From NCBI RefSeq assembly GCF_001447995.1, contig NZ_LDPE01000001.1, forward strand, positions 310,001 to 374,000: a DNA stretch of 64,000 nucleotides, read 5' to 3'. Under the pieces are notes generated by a model that saw only the letters and a list, made by a program, of their open reading frames with translations, was not told the origin of the DNA and ran no database searches. The position numbers and the translations under genes were made by a program. Source of the DNA: Maribacter dokdonensis DSW-8. GTDB lineage: Bacteria; Bacteroidota; Bacteroidia; Flavobacteriales; Flavobacteriaceae. Of the stretch, positions 17,009-26,574 are shown piece by piece; position 1 is the stretch's first letter, and every line of letters starts with the position of its first letter.

Positions 17009-17842
17009 ATGAAATCGTTTGGTACATACATCATAAAAGGGTTGTTTTTGTTTTGCTTTCTAACAGCATTCCATGGTATTTCACAAAAACAGGAGCCAGA
17101 GGTGTTACCCGAGTATTCTAAGTATAAGGACCTTACTACTAAAACCTGGATCAATACTTACGGAAACATACGTATTGGCAAACGCTTGTTTTGGGATGCC
17201 CAAACACACCTAAGACTTGAAGAAACAGAAGCTACACCTTTTGTAGGTCAGGTAGCCCAAGTCTATAACAGACATGCTATAGGGTATATACATTCTAAAT
17301 ATTTCAATGTACGTTTAGGTGGTGTGCTCCGATTGAATTTTAATACCGATGAAGCTTCAACTGATCGTAATTTAGTGCCTGAATGGCGTATTTGGCATCA
17401 GTATCAATTTGCACAGGCTTTGGAAAGTATGATGATTTATCACCGTATTCGTATAGAGCATAGATGGACCCAAGGTTTTGCCGAGAATAGCGAGTATATT
17501 TTTAGAAATAGATGGCGTTACATGTTCAGAATGAAAATTCCATTGAACAATCATAAGTTAAAACCAAAAACATTGTACGTAGCTCCAGAGGCAGAATTGA
17601 TCATGCAAAGTGGAAAAGCGGTAGTAGCCAGCCCTATGGAAGATTTACGACTTACAACTACCTTAGGATATATACTAACACCTAGGTTGACCGTGGCTGC
17701 GGGTGCCATGTATTCCCAAGGCCAAGATTTAGCCAATGGTGGATTTTTTAAACATAGTTGGGCCATGCGTTTTCATGTATACTTCTCTCCAGATTTTAGA
17801 AAGGTTAAGAACAAACTTCCAGAAATTCATTTAACGGACTAG
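17009..17842 (+). CDS. DUF2490 outer-membrane beta-barrel protein
   Basis: A 277-residue protein with an N-terminal signal sequence (IIKGLFLFCFLTAFHGISQ). The mature part is a series of amphipathic strands rich in aromatic and Arg residues (WINTYGNIRIGKRLFWDAQ, FNVRLGGVLRLNF, HRIRIEHRWTQ). It ends in a strand like outer-membrane barrels (WAMRFHVYFSPDF). This matches DUF2490, a Bacteroidota family of small barrels of unknown function. It lies three bases after the 651-residue gene and 23 bases before the MORN gene. Confidence 0.8.
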   Translation: MKSFGTYIIKGLFLFCFLTAFHGISQKQEPEVLPEYSKYKDLTTKTWINTYGNIRIGKRLFWDAQTHLRLEETEATPFVGQVAQVYNRHAIGYIHSKYFNVRLGGVLRLNFNTDEASTDRNLVPEWRIWHQYQFAQALESMMIYHRIRIEHRWTQGFAENSEYIFRNRWRYMFRMKIPLNNHKLKPKTLYVAPEAELIMQSGKAVVASPMEDLRLTTTLGYILTPRLTVAAGAMYSQGQDLANGGFFKHSWAMRFHVYFSPDFRKVKNKLPEIHLTD

Positions 17843-17865
17843 ATAGGTACCGCAATTAAAAGAGT

Positions 17866-18717
17866 ATGAAGAAAAAGGATATTACACTTTACGGCTTACT
17901 TGCTATACTTACTGTATTGGTAATTTATTTTGGCATAAAGTCAAATTCGCTTCAAAATGAAATCGGTGAGAGTAGCAAGGCAAAAGAAGAACTAGATGTA
18001 TTGGTTACTGGCAATAAAGAGTTAATGGCCATTGATTCCGTACTCATTGAAGGTGATTATAACAAGGCTATTGCTTCATACAATTCTACGCTAGAAAATC
18101 ATGAAGAACTGAATTCTGTTATTCCTTTAAGAATTGCACTTGCAGAAAAACTTATGCAGAATGACAGCAAAGCAAAACTTAAAATAAGCGAAACTGACCT
18201 TTTAAAAGATTCCGTTACCGTCAGCCCAATTAGTCAAACGGAAATTAGAAGTATTGACTCCTTAAGTTTTGCACTGGAAAAAGCACGTGTACAATTGAAC
18301 AATATGCGTAAGCAATTGAACAATAAATCCTTTGGTGAATATCTTAGTTTTAGCACAAAGAAGGGAACTGCATTGCATTATGTAGGTCAAGTAAAAAACA
18401 ACAAGGCCAATGGCTCAGGTATTGCTCTTTTGGAAACGGGCAGTAGGTATGAAGGGCAATGGAAAGACAATGCTCGTGAGGGATACGGTACATTTTACTG
18501 GCCAGATGGCGAATATTACATTGGCAGCTATGAAAATGATATGCGTAGTGGAGAAGGTACCTATTTTTGGCCCAATGGAGATAAATACAAAGGTCAATGG
18601 AAAGATGACAAACGAAACGGAAAGGGAATTTTTCATTCAAAAGAAGGCTCCGTTATCAGTGGTATCTGGGAAAACGATAAACTTAAAGATTCAGGCAAAA
18701 AAGAAAAGAAACAATAA
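17866..18717 (+). CDS. Membrane-anchored MORN-repeat protein
   Basis: A 283-residue protein with one N-terminal membrane helix (about residues 7-24). A charged coiled-coil region (about 30-155) follows. At least four MORN repeats lie at about 165-270, for example YEGQWKDNAREGYGTFYWP, YIGSYENDMRSGEGTYFWP and YKGQWKDDKRNGKGIF. MORN repeats form an extended beta-hairpin stack that binds proteins or lipids. The domain order places the MORN stack in the periplasm. It is the last gene of a three-gene unit, so a scaffold for the DUF2490 barrel and the 651-residue protein is plausible. Confidence 0.8.
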   Translation: MKKKDITLYGLLAILTVLVIYFGIKSNSLQNEIGESSKAKEELDVLVTGNKELMAIDSVLIEGDYNKAIASYNSTLENHEELNSVIPLRIALAEKLMQNDSKAKLKISETDLLKDSVTVSPISQTEIRSIDSLSFALEKARVQLNNMRKQLNNKSFGEYLSFSTKKGTALHYVGQVKNNKANGSGIALLETGSRYEGQWKDNAREGYGTFYWPDGEYYIGSYENDMRSGEGTYFWPNGDKYKGQWKDDKRNGKGIFHSKEGSVISGIWENDKLKDSGKKEKKQ

Positions 18718-18887
18718 GTTTCTGATTTTACCCGCTTAATAGTTTTAGGTAAAATAGCCATTGCTTACCATATGAATCTCAATTTATCCGTTGGATACTA
18801 TCAAAATCATAAAAATTACATTAGCGGTATGTTTTGCGTTTAGGTTTAAGTAACTTTAGGTTTTAACCAACCTATCTGTACACTACA

Positions 18888-21884
18888 ATGAATACGCTAT
18901 TTCGTTACCTTACTTCCGTATCGTTTATTTTACTTACCACAACACTTTTATCCCAAGACTTTTCTGCACTGGAATATAGAACTATTGGTCCACAAAGAGG
19001 TGGTCGTGTAACTACGGTTACAGGTACACCCATGTTACCAGGTACCTTCTATTTAGGTGCATCCGGTGCTGGTGTATGGAAAACCGATGATTACGGTACA
19101 ACTTGGAACAATATATCCGATGGATTTTTCGATACTCCCTCCATAGGTGCCATTGAAGTTGCGCTAAACGACCCTAATATTATATATGTTGGTACAGGTT
19201 CTGATGGATTAAGAAGTAATATTATCAGTGGAAAAGGCATGTACAAATCAATAGACGGTGGTAAAACCTGGAGTCATATCGGACTTGAAAATGCAGGACA
19301 GATCGGAGCGGTAGAAATTGACCCTACCAATAGTAATGTGGTTTGGGTGGCCGCTATTGGTAATGCATTCAAGGCAAATGAAGAGCGTGGTATATACAAA
19401 ACAGTGGATGGTGGAACTACTTGGACAAAAATGTTGCATATATCCAATACTACAGGATTTGCCGATCTAGAATTGTTACCGGGCAATCCTAATGTGGTTT
19501 ACGCTGCCGCATGGAAAGCACAACGAACTCCGTGGACCATCATCTCTGGTGGTGAAAATAAAGAAGGCGGTATTTATAAATCGGTCAATGGAGGTAAGGA
19601 CTGGATAAAACTGGAAGAGGGACTGCCACAGGGTTTGATCGGCAAAATAGATTTAGCCGTATCCCCCGTAGATTCAAGTATTCTGTATGCAGTAATTGAA
19701 GCTCCTGGTGATGAGGGCGGAGTATACAAATCTATTGATCAGGGTAAAAGTTTTGTACAGACATCAAGCAATAAAGGTCTTGTAAATAGACCTTTTTATT
19801 ACACTAATATTGAACTAGACCCTACAAACCCTGATATTGTCTATTCCAATGCCAATCCGCTTTTGAAATCTAAAGATGGTGGAAAATCATGGACAATGAT
19901 GTCCGTACCACATGGTGACAATCATGATATATGGTTGAACCCTAACAATCCAGATTTGTTGATTCAATGTAATGACGGCGGTGCCAATGTTTCTCATAAT
20001 GGAGGTAAAACCTGGTCTTCTCAATTTAATCAACCTACCGCAGAAATCTATCAAGTTGCTGTGGATGATCAATATCCATATTGGATCTATGGCGCGCAAC
20101 AAGATAACACAACGATAGCCATACCTAGTTCTGCTCCAAGTGCCACAGCTGTACAAGGAAGCTCACAGACCATGATAGATGTAGGTGGTTGTGAAACCGG
20201 ACCCACTATTCCTAAACCTGGCAATCACAATATTGTTTACAATAACTGTAAAGGTCGTTTTAGTGTTTATAATAAGATTACGGGAGTTGGTAGAGAATAC
20301 TCTATTGGAGCATCCAACATCTATGGGCATAATCCTAAAGACCTAAAATATAGATTTCAAAGGGTAGCACCAATTCATGTTTCACCACATGATCCAGATG
20401 TTGTTTATATGGGCTCACAGTTTGTACATAAGACCAGAAATGACGGGGTTATTTGGGAAACCATCTCGCCAGATTTAACCGCTTTTGAGGCCGACAAACA
20501 AGTAAACTCGGGGAGCCCGATCACTAGGGATATCACAGGTGAAGAATATTACAGCACCTTATATTCTATTAGGGAATCTAAAATAAAAGAAGGATTGATT
20601 TGGACAGGCTCCAACGACGGCGTAGTTTCTTTAACGCAAGATGGCGGACAAACTTGGACGAATGTAACGCCTAAGAAAATGCTAAAAGGGGGTAGAGTGG
20701 AATCTATTGAGCCATCTCAATTTAATCCCGGGAAAGCGTATATCTCCGTTGACAGACATTTGTTGGGGGATACTACTCCATATTTCTATAAAACCGAAGA
20801 TTATGGTAAAACTTGGGAGTTGTTGACCAACGGAATTCCGTCTGACTATACCAGCAAAGTATTACGCGAAGACTCTGTTCAAGAAGGGCTATTGTTTGCA
20901 GGTACTGAATATGGAATGTTCGTATCAATGAACGATGGCAAAGATTGGAAGCCGTTTCAACAGAACTTGCCCGTAACACCAATTACCGATATTACTATTT
21001 ATAGAGGCGATTTAGTTTTAAGCACCATGGGTCGCGGCTTTTGGGTATTGGACAACATCACCACTTTAAGAAATAATGCAATATCATCGTTAAAAGATAC
21101 TCCTGTATTATTTCAACCGGATAATACAATCAGATACCGAACACCTAGAAGATCAAAAGGATTTCCTGATTATTCTTCAACTGGGGTACTTATTGATTAC
21201 TACTTACCAAAAGATGGTAAAAACAATGTACAATTAGAAATATTGGATGCCAGCAAACAAACTATCGCCACTATTAGCAGTGATTCCACTAAAACAAAAT
21301 CCACAAAAGAAGAAGTGGACAATATGAGTTTAAGCATGTCTTTCAGTTATTTTGATAATACGTTGAATACTAAAAAAGGCATTAACAGATTTCAATGGGA
21401 TATGCGCCAAAAAGGAGCATGGAGTGATAAGGACTCTAGAAGTTACAAAAATGGACCTATGGTGCCACCAGGTAATTATACTGTAAAATTAACGGTTGAT
21501 GATAAATCATTTGAGCAGCCATTTGAAATTTTAGTGGACCCACGATTAGCCGATGAAGGTATTGACGAAAAAATTATTGCAACGCATTTAGCTTTTGAAA
21601 ATAAAGTATTGGACTTATTGACCGAAGCCAGAAAATTTCAATCGGAATTAGAGGCTGAAATCAAAAAAAGTAAAGGGGACAGAAAAGAGTCTTTGGAGAG
21701 CGTATTAAAAGCCATTAAGAATGATGAAGGAGCGTATCCACAGCAGATGTTAATACCACAAATAGCATATTTATCATATATCGTTGGGGGTGCAGATAAA
21801 ATACCCGGTAACGAAGAAGTTGAACGCCTAAAAGATTTAGAACAACAATTACAGGCAGTTAAACAAAAGGCTCAACTTAACTAA
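18888..21884 (+). CDS. Secreted VPS10/sortilin-like BNR-repeat protein
   Basis: A 998-residue protein with a signal peptide (LTSVSFILLTTTLLSQ). Residues about 25-720 are a large propeller built from repeated BNR/Asp-box motifs (GVWKTDDYGTTWNNIS, GMYKSIDGGKTWSHIG, GGIYKSVNGGKDWIKL and others), the pattern of sortilin/VPS10 domains. The last 250 residues include a strand-rich region with NRFQWDMR and a helical end. Database names such as 'glycosyl hydrolase' come from the Asp boxes; no catalytic residues are evident. No type IX secretion C-terminal domain is visible. Its role is unknown; export to the periplasm or beyond is likely. Confidence 0.85.
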   Translation: MNTLFRYLTSVSFILLTTTLLSQDFSALEYRTIGPQRGGRVTTVTGTPMLPGTFYLGASGAGVWKTDDYGTTWNNISDGFFDTPSIGAIEVALNDPNIIYVGTGSDGLRSNIISGKGMYKSIDGGKTWSHIGLENAGQIGAVEIDPTNSNVVWVAAIGNAFKANEERGIYKTVDGGTTWTKMLHISNTTGFADLELLPGNPNVVYAAAWKAQRTPWTIISGGENKEGGIYKSVNGGKDWIKLEEGLPQGLIGKIDLAVSPVDSSILYAVIEAPGDEGGVYKSIDQGKSFVQTSSNKGLVNRPFYYTNIELDPTNPDIVYSNANPLLKSKDGGKSWTMMSVPHGDNHDIWLNPNNPDLLIQCNDGGANVSHNGGKTWSSQFNQPTAEIYQVAVDDQYPYWIYGAQQDNTTIAIPSSAPSATAVQGSSQTMIDVGGCETGPTIPKPGNHNIVYNNCKGRFSVYNKITGVGREYSIGASNIYGHNPKDLKYRFQRVAPIHVSPHDPDVVYMGSQFVHKTRNDGVIWETISPDLTAFEADKQVNSGSPITRDITGEEYYSTLYSIRESKIKEGLIWTGSNDGVVSLTQDGGQTWTNVTPKKMLKGGRVESIEPSQFNPGKAYISVDRHLLGDTTPYFYKTEDYGKTWELLTNGIPSDYTSKVLREDSVQEGLLFAGTEYGMFVSMNDGKDWKPFQQNLPVTPITDITIYRGDLVLSTMGRGFWVLDNITTLRNNAISSLKDTPVLFQPDNTIRYRTPRRSKGFPDYSSTGVLIDYYLPKDGKNNVQLEILDASKQTIATISSDSTKTKSTKEEVDNMSLSMSFSYFDNTLNTKKGINRFQWDMRQKGAWSDKDSRSYKNGPMVPPGNYTVKLTVDDKSFEQPFEILVDPRLADEGIDEKIIATHLAFENKVLDLLTEARKFQSELEAEIKKSKGDRKESLESVLKAIKNDEGAYPQQMLIPQIAYLSYIVGGADKIPGNEEVERLKDLEQQLQAVKQKAQLN

Positions 21885-21891
21885 TTACATA

Positions 21892-21924
21892 TTGGCAATT
21901 GTTGAAGTATTCGGCGATTGCCAA
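21892..21924. other. Stem-loop after the VPS10-like gene
   Basis: The arms TTGGCAAT (21892-21899) and ATTGCCAA (21917-21924) form a perfect 8-bp stem with a 17-base loop. It begins eight bases after the upstream stop but has no T-run on the plus strand. It is either an inefficient terminator or an operator for the efflux operon that starts at 22042. Confidence 0.4.
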
Positions 21925-22041
21925 AAAATTCGTCGATAAAATTTTACTTTCCGTATAAACAAAAAGGGTAGACTTCTATTCCTTTTTAGTAAAGAAGTAT
22001 AAAGTTTCACTTTTGAGGTGTTAATTAAAAACGCACCTTAA

Positions 22042-23373
22042 ATGAAACAATTTATAATCATAGCTAGCATTTTATTTGCTCACTTTGGTTTTGCTCAAGA
22101 TGTTGAAACAAATTCCTCATCAAAAATATGGTCTTTAGAAGACTGTATTGAATATGCCATTGAAAACAATATTACCGTAAAAGATGCTGATTTGAACACA
22201 AGTATTTCTGAGGTAGATTATAGCGCGGCAAAATCAGCAAAACTTCCTAATCTTTTTGGTAGTGCTTCTCAAAATTTTTCTAGCGGTACATCTATAGACC
22301 CTATTACCAGCGACTATGTTTCTGATCAGATCCATAGTACCAATTTAGGTATCAATAGTTCTGTAACACTTTTTCAAGGAAATCAGTTAACCAATCAAGT
22401 AAAACAGAATAAGCTTTTAATAGAACAGAATAGCTTATTGGCGCAAGAAGCAAAAAACAACATTGTTATCAGTATTCTTGAATCATACTTACAAACCTTA
22501 TTCAGTAAGGAAGGTATTACCATTGCCGAAAATAATTTAGATGCATCTGAAAAAGAAGTGCTAAGGGCTAAATCTAGATTAGATGCGGGTACTATTGCCT
22601 TAAGTGATTATACCGAGGCGCAAAGTCAGGCAGCAACCAACAAATACAATGTTATTGCCGCAAAAAATGATTACGAGCTTAATATTATTGATCTAAAGCA
22701 ATTACTGGAACTATCTCCTTTAGAGGACTTAGAAATTGAAACAGTTGATGAAAATCAAGATTTACTTCACCTTGAATTAAATAGAGAAGCTATTTATACC
22801 AATGCGCTTTCATACCTGCCAGAAGTAGAAGCCAGTAACACCAATATTCTGATCAACGAAAAAGAGTTGGAAATCGCCAAAGGTGGTTACTTACCTACAT
22901 TATCGTTAACAGGAAGTCTTGGTTCCGGATATACCAGTATTAGCGACAATACTTTCTATGATCAATTGGATGTCAACTTCAACCAAAGATTGGGCTTAAG
23001 CTTAAATATTCCAATTTTTAATAGAAACCAGACAAAGTCTGCTGTACAAACGGCAACTTTTAATATTGAAAAAGCGGAAATACAAAAGCAAACGGTAGAA
23101 AAAGAGGTCATTAAAAAGGTGGAAACCGCATACCAGAACGCACTTTCTTCACAAGAACAATTGGTAGCTGCAGAGGCATCACAACAAGCCGCTGAACAAT
23201 CTTATAATCTTGCACAGAAGAAATACGAGTTGGGAGATTTAAGTACTACGGATCTTGTAATTAGCCAAAACACTTACACCAATGCCCAACAGAATTACCT
23301 ACAATCAAAATATCTAAACATTCTATACCATCAATTATTACAATTCTATCAAGGAAACGAAATTAAACTTTAA
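22042..23373 (+). CDS. TolC-family outer-membrane efflux protein
   Basis: A 443-residue outer-membrane factor with a signal peptide (FIIIASILFAHFGFAQ). Two TolC-type halves are visible, each beginning with a helical segment (WSLEDCIEYAIENNITV) and rich in Ala, Gln and Asn. The conserved GGYLPTLSLTGSLGSGY strand region lies in the second half. It forms the trimeric exit duct of a tripartite pump. It is the first gene of a six-gene operon with MacA-like, MacB-like and LytS/LytTR genes; the next gene starts six bases after its stop. A weak -7 box, CACTTTTG, lies at 22008-22015. Confidence 0.92.
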   Translation: MKQFIIIASILFAHFGFAQDVETNSSSKIWSLEDCIEYAIENNITVKDADLNTSISEVDYSAAKSAKLPNLFGSASQNFSSGTSIDPITSDYVSDQIHSTNLGINSSVTLFQGNQLTNQVKQNKLLIEQNSLLAQEAKNNIVISILESYLQTLFSKEGITIAENNLDASEKEVLRAKSRLDAGTIALSDYTEAQSQAATNKYNVIAAKNDYELNIIDLKQLLELSPLEDLEIETVDENQDLLHLELNREAIYTNALSYLPEVEASNTNILINEKELEIAKGGYLPTLSLTGSLGSGYTSISDNTFYDQLDVNFNQRLGLSLNIPIFNRNQTKSAVQTATFNIEKAEIQKQTVEKEVIKKVETAYQNALSSQEQLVAAEASQQAAEQSYNLAQKKYELGDLSTTDLVISQNTYTNAQQNYLQSKYLNILYHQLLQFYQGNEIKL

Positions 23374-23378
23374 TCAAA

Positions 23379-24596
23379 ATGAAAAATAAAAATAAAATCA
23401 TAATAGGCGGTATTGCATTAGTGATCGTAGCCCTTGTAGCTTACAGTTTTATGAAAGGCGACGACAGTACTGCTATTGAGGCAAAAACAGTTTTGGCCAA
23501 AAAAGGAGATGTAACCACTATGGTAACGGCTACAGGTACCATAGAACCCATTAACCAGGTTGATGTAGGTACACAAGTATCTGGTGTGGTAGAGAAAATA
23601 TATGTGGATTACAATAGCGAAGTCAAAGAAGGGCAACTTATTGCCGAATTGGATAAGACCAACCTTAAAGCGGCTACCGTGCAAGCTCAAGCATCATATG
23701 ACAACGCAGTTAGTAACCGTAATTATTTACAGACCATTTATGAAAGACAAAAAACATTATATGACAATCAGGTCATCAGTAAGTCTGATTTTGATGATGC
23801 CGTTTACAATTATGAAACTGCAAAAGGTACGGTTACACAGCGTTTATCCGACTTACAACAGGCGAGAACAAATTTAGGTTATGCCAATATTTACTCACCA
23901 ATAGATGGAGTTGTACTTTCAAGAGATATTGAAGAAGGACAAACGGTAGCGGCAAGTTATAGTACACCTACATTATTTACCATAGCACAAGATTTAAAGG
24001 AGATGCAAGTTGAGGCAGATGTTGATGAGGCTGATATAGGAGTGGTAGAAGAGGGGCAGCGTGTAAGCTTTACTGTTGATGCATACCAAGGCCAAGAATT
24101 TGAAGGCACGGTTACACAAGTAAGATTAGACCCAACCATTACTTCAAATGTAGTTACATATACCGTGGTGATAAAAGCGGATAATCCTGACTTAAGATTA
24201 AAACCCGGACTTACGGCTACGATTTCCATTTACACCTTAGAGTTAAAAGATGTGCTATCGGTAGAAGCTAAGGCCATCAATTTTAAACCCACGCCACCTG
24301 AAATGATGGCTTATAATGAACAGGAAAACTTAGCTATGGAAAGACCTCAAGGTGGACCTATGAATTCTGATGAAGGCTCTACAAAGGTATGGGTGATGGA
24401 ATCTAATGGCGCTATTTCGCCTAAGGAAGTGACCTTAGGGGCAAGTGATGGGGTAAACGTACAAGTTTTAAATGGTATTAATGAGGGTGATAAATTGGTG
24501 TACAGCTTAAAATCTGAATCCACAATAGCTGGGCCACCGGCCGGAAACTCAGAAGAAAGTCCGTTTATGCCAAAACCACCAGGAGGTAAAAGATAA
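23379..24596 (+). CDS. MacA-like periplasmic adaptor (membrane fusion protein)
   Basis: A 405-residue adaptor with one N-terminal membrane anchor (IIIGGIALVIVALVAYSFM). The family layout is visible: lipoyl-like half motifs (TGTIEPINQVDVGTQVSG and YSPIDGVVLSRDIEEGQ), a coiled-coil hairpin between them (about 95-165), and barrel and membrane-proximal domains afterwards. A Met/Pro-rich stretch at about 305-335 interrupts the last domain. It links the inner-membrane MacB-like transporter to TolC. Spacing is six bases from tolC and six bases to the ATPase gene. Confidence 0.9.
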   Translation: MKNKNKIIIGGIALVIVALVAYSFMKGDDSTAIEAKTVLAKKGDVTTMVTATGTIEPINQVDVGTQVSGVVEKIYVDYNSEVKEGQLIAELDKTNLKAATVQAQASYDNAVSNRNYLQTIYERQKTLYDNQVISKSDFDDAVYNYETAKGTVTQRLSDLQQARTNLGYANIYSPIDGVVLSRDIEEGQTVAASYSTPTLFTIAQDLKEMQVEADVDEADIGVVEEGQRVSFTVDAYQGQEFEGTVTQVRLDPTITSNVVTYTVVIKADNPDLRLKPGLTATISIYTLELKDVLSVEAKAINFKPTPPEMMAYNEQENLAMERPQGGPMNSDEGSTKVWVMESNGAISPKEVTLGASDGVNVQVLNGINEGDKLVYSLKSESTIAGPPAGNSEESPFMPKPPGGKR

Positions 24597-24601
24597 AGAT
24601 C

Positions 24602-25345
24602 ATGAGCAAGGAAATTATAAAAATTCAGGATTTAAAGCGCGAGTTTACCATGGGTAATGAAACCGTTCATGCCTTAAGAGGTATTTCATTTACCATAAAA
24701 GAAGGTGAGTTCGTTACCATAATGGGATCTAGTGGCTCTGGCAAGAGTACTATGTTGAACATTTTAGGTTGTTTGGATCAACCCACCTCAGGAACATATG
24801 AGATAGATGGTGTGAGCATGAAAGATTTAAGCAGAAACCAATTAGCGACCATCAGAAACGAAAAAATAGGATTTATTTTTCAATCCTATAATTTACTGGC
24901 AAGAACATCTGCCATAGAAAATGTTGAGTTACCGCTACTCTATAATAGCGCCGTAAGTAATGAAGAGCGTAGAGAACGTGCCATACATGCACTGCAAATG
25001 GTTGGTCTAGGCGAAAGGTTATATCACACACCATCTCAACTCTCCGGGGGGCAGCAACAACGTGTTGCCATTGCCAGATCTCTGGTAAACAATCCTGTTA
25101 TGATATTGGCAGATGAAGCTACCGGTAACCTAGATACTAGAACGTCTTACGAAATCATGTCTTTATTCCAAGAGTTGAACAGTCAAGGCATTACAATAAC
25201 CTTTGTTACCCATGAGCCAGATATTGCGACCTTTAGCAATAGAACCATTGTTTTAAAAGATGGAAATATTATTCAGGATTACAAGAATAACAGCATTCAA
25301 TCAGCTGCTGCCGAACTGGCTAAACTACCACAACAAGATCATTGA
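24602..25345 (+). CDS. MacB/LolD-type ABC transporter ATPase
   Basis: A 247-residue ATP-binding subunit. Walker A is GSSGSGKST (42-50), the Q-loop region IFQSYNLL follows, then signature LSGGQQQR, Walker B MILADEAT and the switch His in VTHEP. It matches the MacB/LolD/FtsE class that powers mechanotransmission rather than membrane transport of substrate. In proteobacterial MacB this domain is fused to the permease; here it is a separate gene, which is usual in Bacteroidota. The permease ATG lies two bases after its TGA stop. Confidence 0.95.
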   Translation: MSKEIIKIQDLKREFTMGNETVHALRGISFTIKEGEFVTIMGSSGSGKSTMLNILGCLDQPTSGTYEIDGVSMKDLSRNQLATIRNEKIGFIFQSYNLLARTSAIENVELPLLYNSAVSNEERRERAIHALQMVGLGERLYHTPSQLSGGQQQRVAIARSLVNNPVMILADEATGNLDTRTSYEIMSLFQELNSQGITITFVTHEPDIATFSNRTIVLKDGNIIQDYKNNSIQSAAAELAKLPQQDH

Positions 25346-25347
25346 TT

Positions 25348-26568
25348 ATGAGAATATTAAATCTACTTAAAATCGCATATAAAGCTATTGTTCTAAACAA
25401 AGTTAGAACTTTACTTACCATGTTGGGGATTATTATAGGTGTAGCATCCGTAATAGCCATGCTCGCTATAGGTGAGGGCTCAAAAGAAAGTATTAGAAGC
25501 ACTATTTCTAGTATGGGGTCCAACATGATAACCATACGCCCCGGAACCGATGATAGGGGACCAGCAAGGGGTAGTGGAGGAGATGTACAGACCTTAACAC
25601 TTAAAAATTATGATGTCATAAAAGAGAAATCTACATTATTAAGTTACATTACTCCCGTAGTGAACGGTGGCGGACAAGTCATTAGTGGCGCTAACAACTG
25701 GCCAAGTACCATTTATGGTGTAAATCCAGAATATTTGGACATTAAAGTGGTGGGGTTACAAAGCGGAAGCATGTTTACGGATGCGGAAGTGAAATCAGCT
25801 TCAAAGGTTGTGGTGTTGGGACAAACCGTAGTTGACAATGTTTTTCCAGATGGTCAAGATCCAGTAGGGCAAATGATACGTTTTGATAATATTCCGTTCA
25901 AAGTTATTGGTGTTTTAGAGGAAAAAGGTGAAAATACTTTTGGGCAAGACCAAGATGATGTTGTTATAGCCCCATACACCACGGTACAAAAAAGAATTTT
26001 GGCAATAGATTATCTGAATCAGATTATGGCATCTGCGGTTAGTGAAGATGATGCACCCGATGCGGTGATAGAGGTAACGGATATTCTTCGTAACGAACAC
26101 AAGTTAATGGATAATGAAGATGATGATTTTTCCGTACGTTCAATGGAAGAATTGATATCTACTTTTAGCTCCACCAGTGAAATGCTTACCGTATTATTAG
26201 TGGCAGTAGCAAGTATATCCTTATTGATCGGTGGTATTGGTATCATGAATATCATGTATGTTTCCGTGAAAGAAAGAACCAAGGAAATTGGACTTCGTAT
26301 GGCTGTAGGTGGCAAGGGATCGGATATTCTCATGCAATTTTTAATAGAAGCTGTATTAATTAGCATTACTGGAGGAATCATTGGTGTAATCTTAGGCCTT
26401 GGAGCTACTGTTTTTATAGAAAAGTTCTTACATTGGCCCACGAGTGTTGCTATGTATTCCATAATAATATCATTTGCAGTTTGTGCAGTTACCGGTATTT
26501 TCTTTGGTTGGTACCCGGCAAGAAAGGCTTCTGCTTTAGACCCGATTACAGCATTACGCTACGAATAA
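25348..26568 (+). CDS. MacB-type ABC transporter permease
   Basis: A 406-residue permease with the MacB topology: one N-terminal membrane helix (about 18-42), a large periplasmic domain (about 45-275), and three C-terminal helices (about 280-400) ending with a cytoplasmic FtsX-like loop (VKERTKEIGLRMAVG). I chose the ATG at 25348; a TTG six bases earlier overlaps the stop of the ATPase gene and adds only two residues. With the ATPase, MacA-like adaptor and TolC it should form a pump for peptides, lipids or antibiotics. The substrate cannot be read from the sequence. Confidence 0.93.
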   Translation: MRILNLLKIAYKAIVLNKVRTLLTMLGIIIGVASVIAMLAIGEGSKESIRSTISSMGSNMITIRPGTDDRGPARGSGGDVQTLTLKNYDVIKEKSTLLSYITPVVNGGGQVISGANNWPSTIYGVNPEYLDIKVVGLQSGSMFTDAEVKSASKVVVLGQTVVDNVFPDGQDPVGQMIRFDNIPFKVIGVLEEKGENTFGQDQDDVVIAPYTTVQKRILAIDYLNQIMASAVSEDDAPDAVIEVTDILRNEHKLMDNEDDDFSVRSMEELISTFSSTSEMLTVLLVAVASISLLIGGIGIMNIMYVSVKERTKEIGLRMAVGGKGSDILMQFLIEAVLISITGGIIGVILGLGATVFIEKFLHWPTSVAMYSIIISFAVCAVTGIFFGWYPARKASALDPITALRYE

Positions 26569-26574
26569 TAAGTT

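Noticed and set aside
18410..18739. A 109-codon frame overlapping the MORN gene
   Set aside because: It is the +1 frame over the MORN repeats, kept open by the repeat composition.
26019..26462. A 147-codon frame on the minus strand
   Set aside because: Antisense to the MacB-like permease, with composition typical of a shadow frame.
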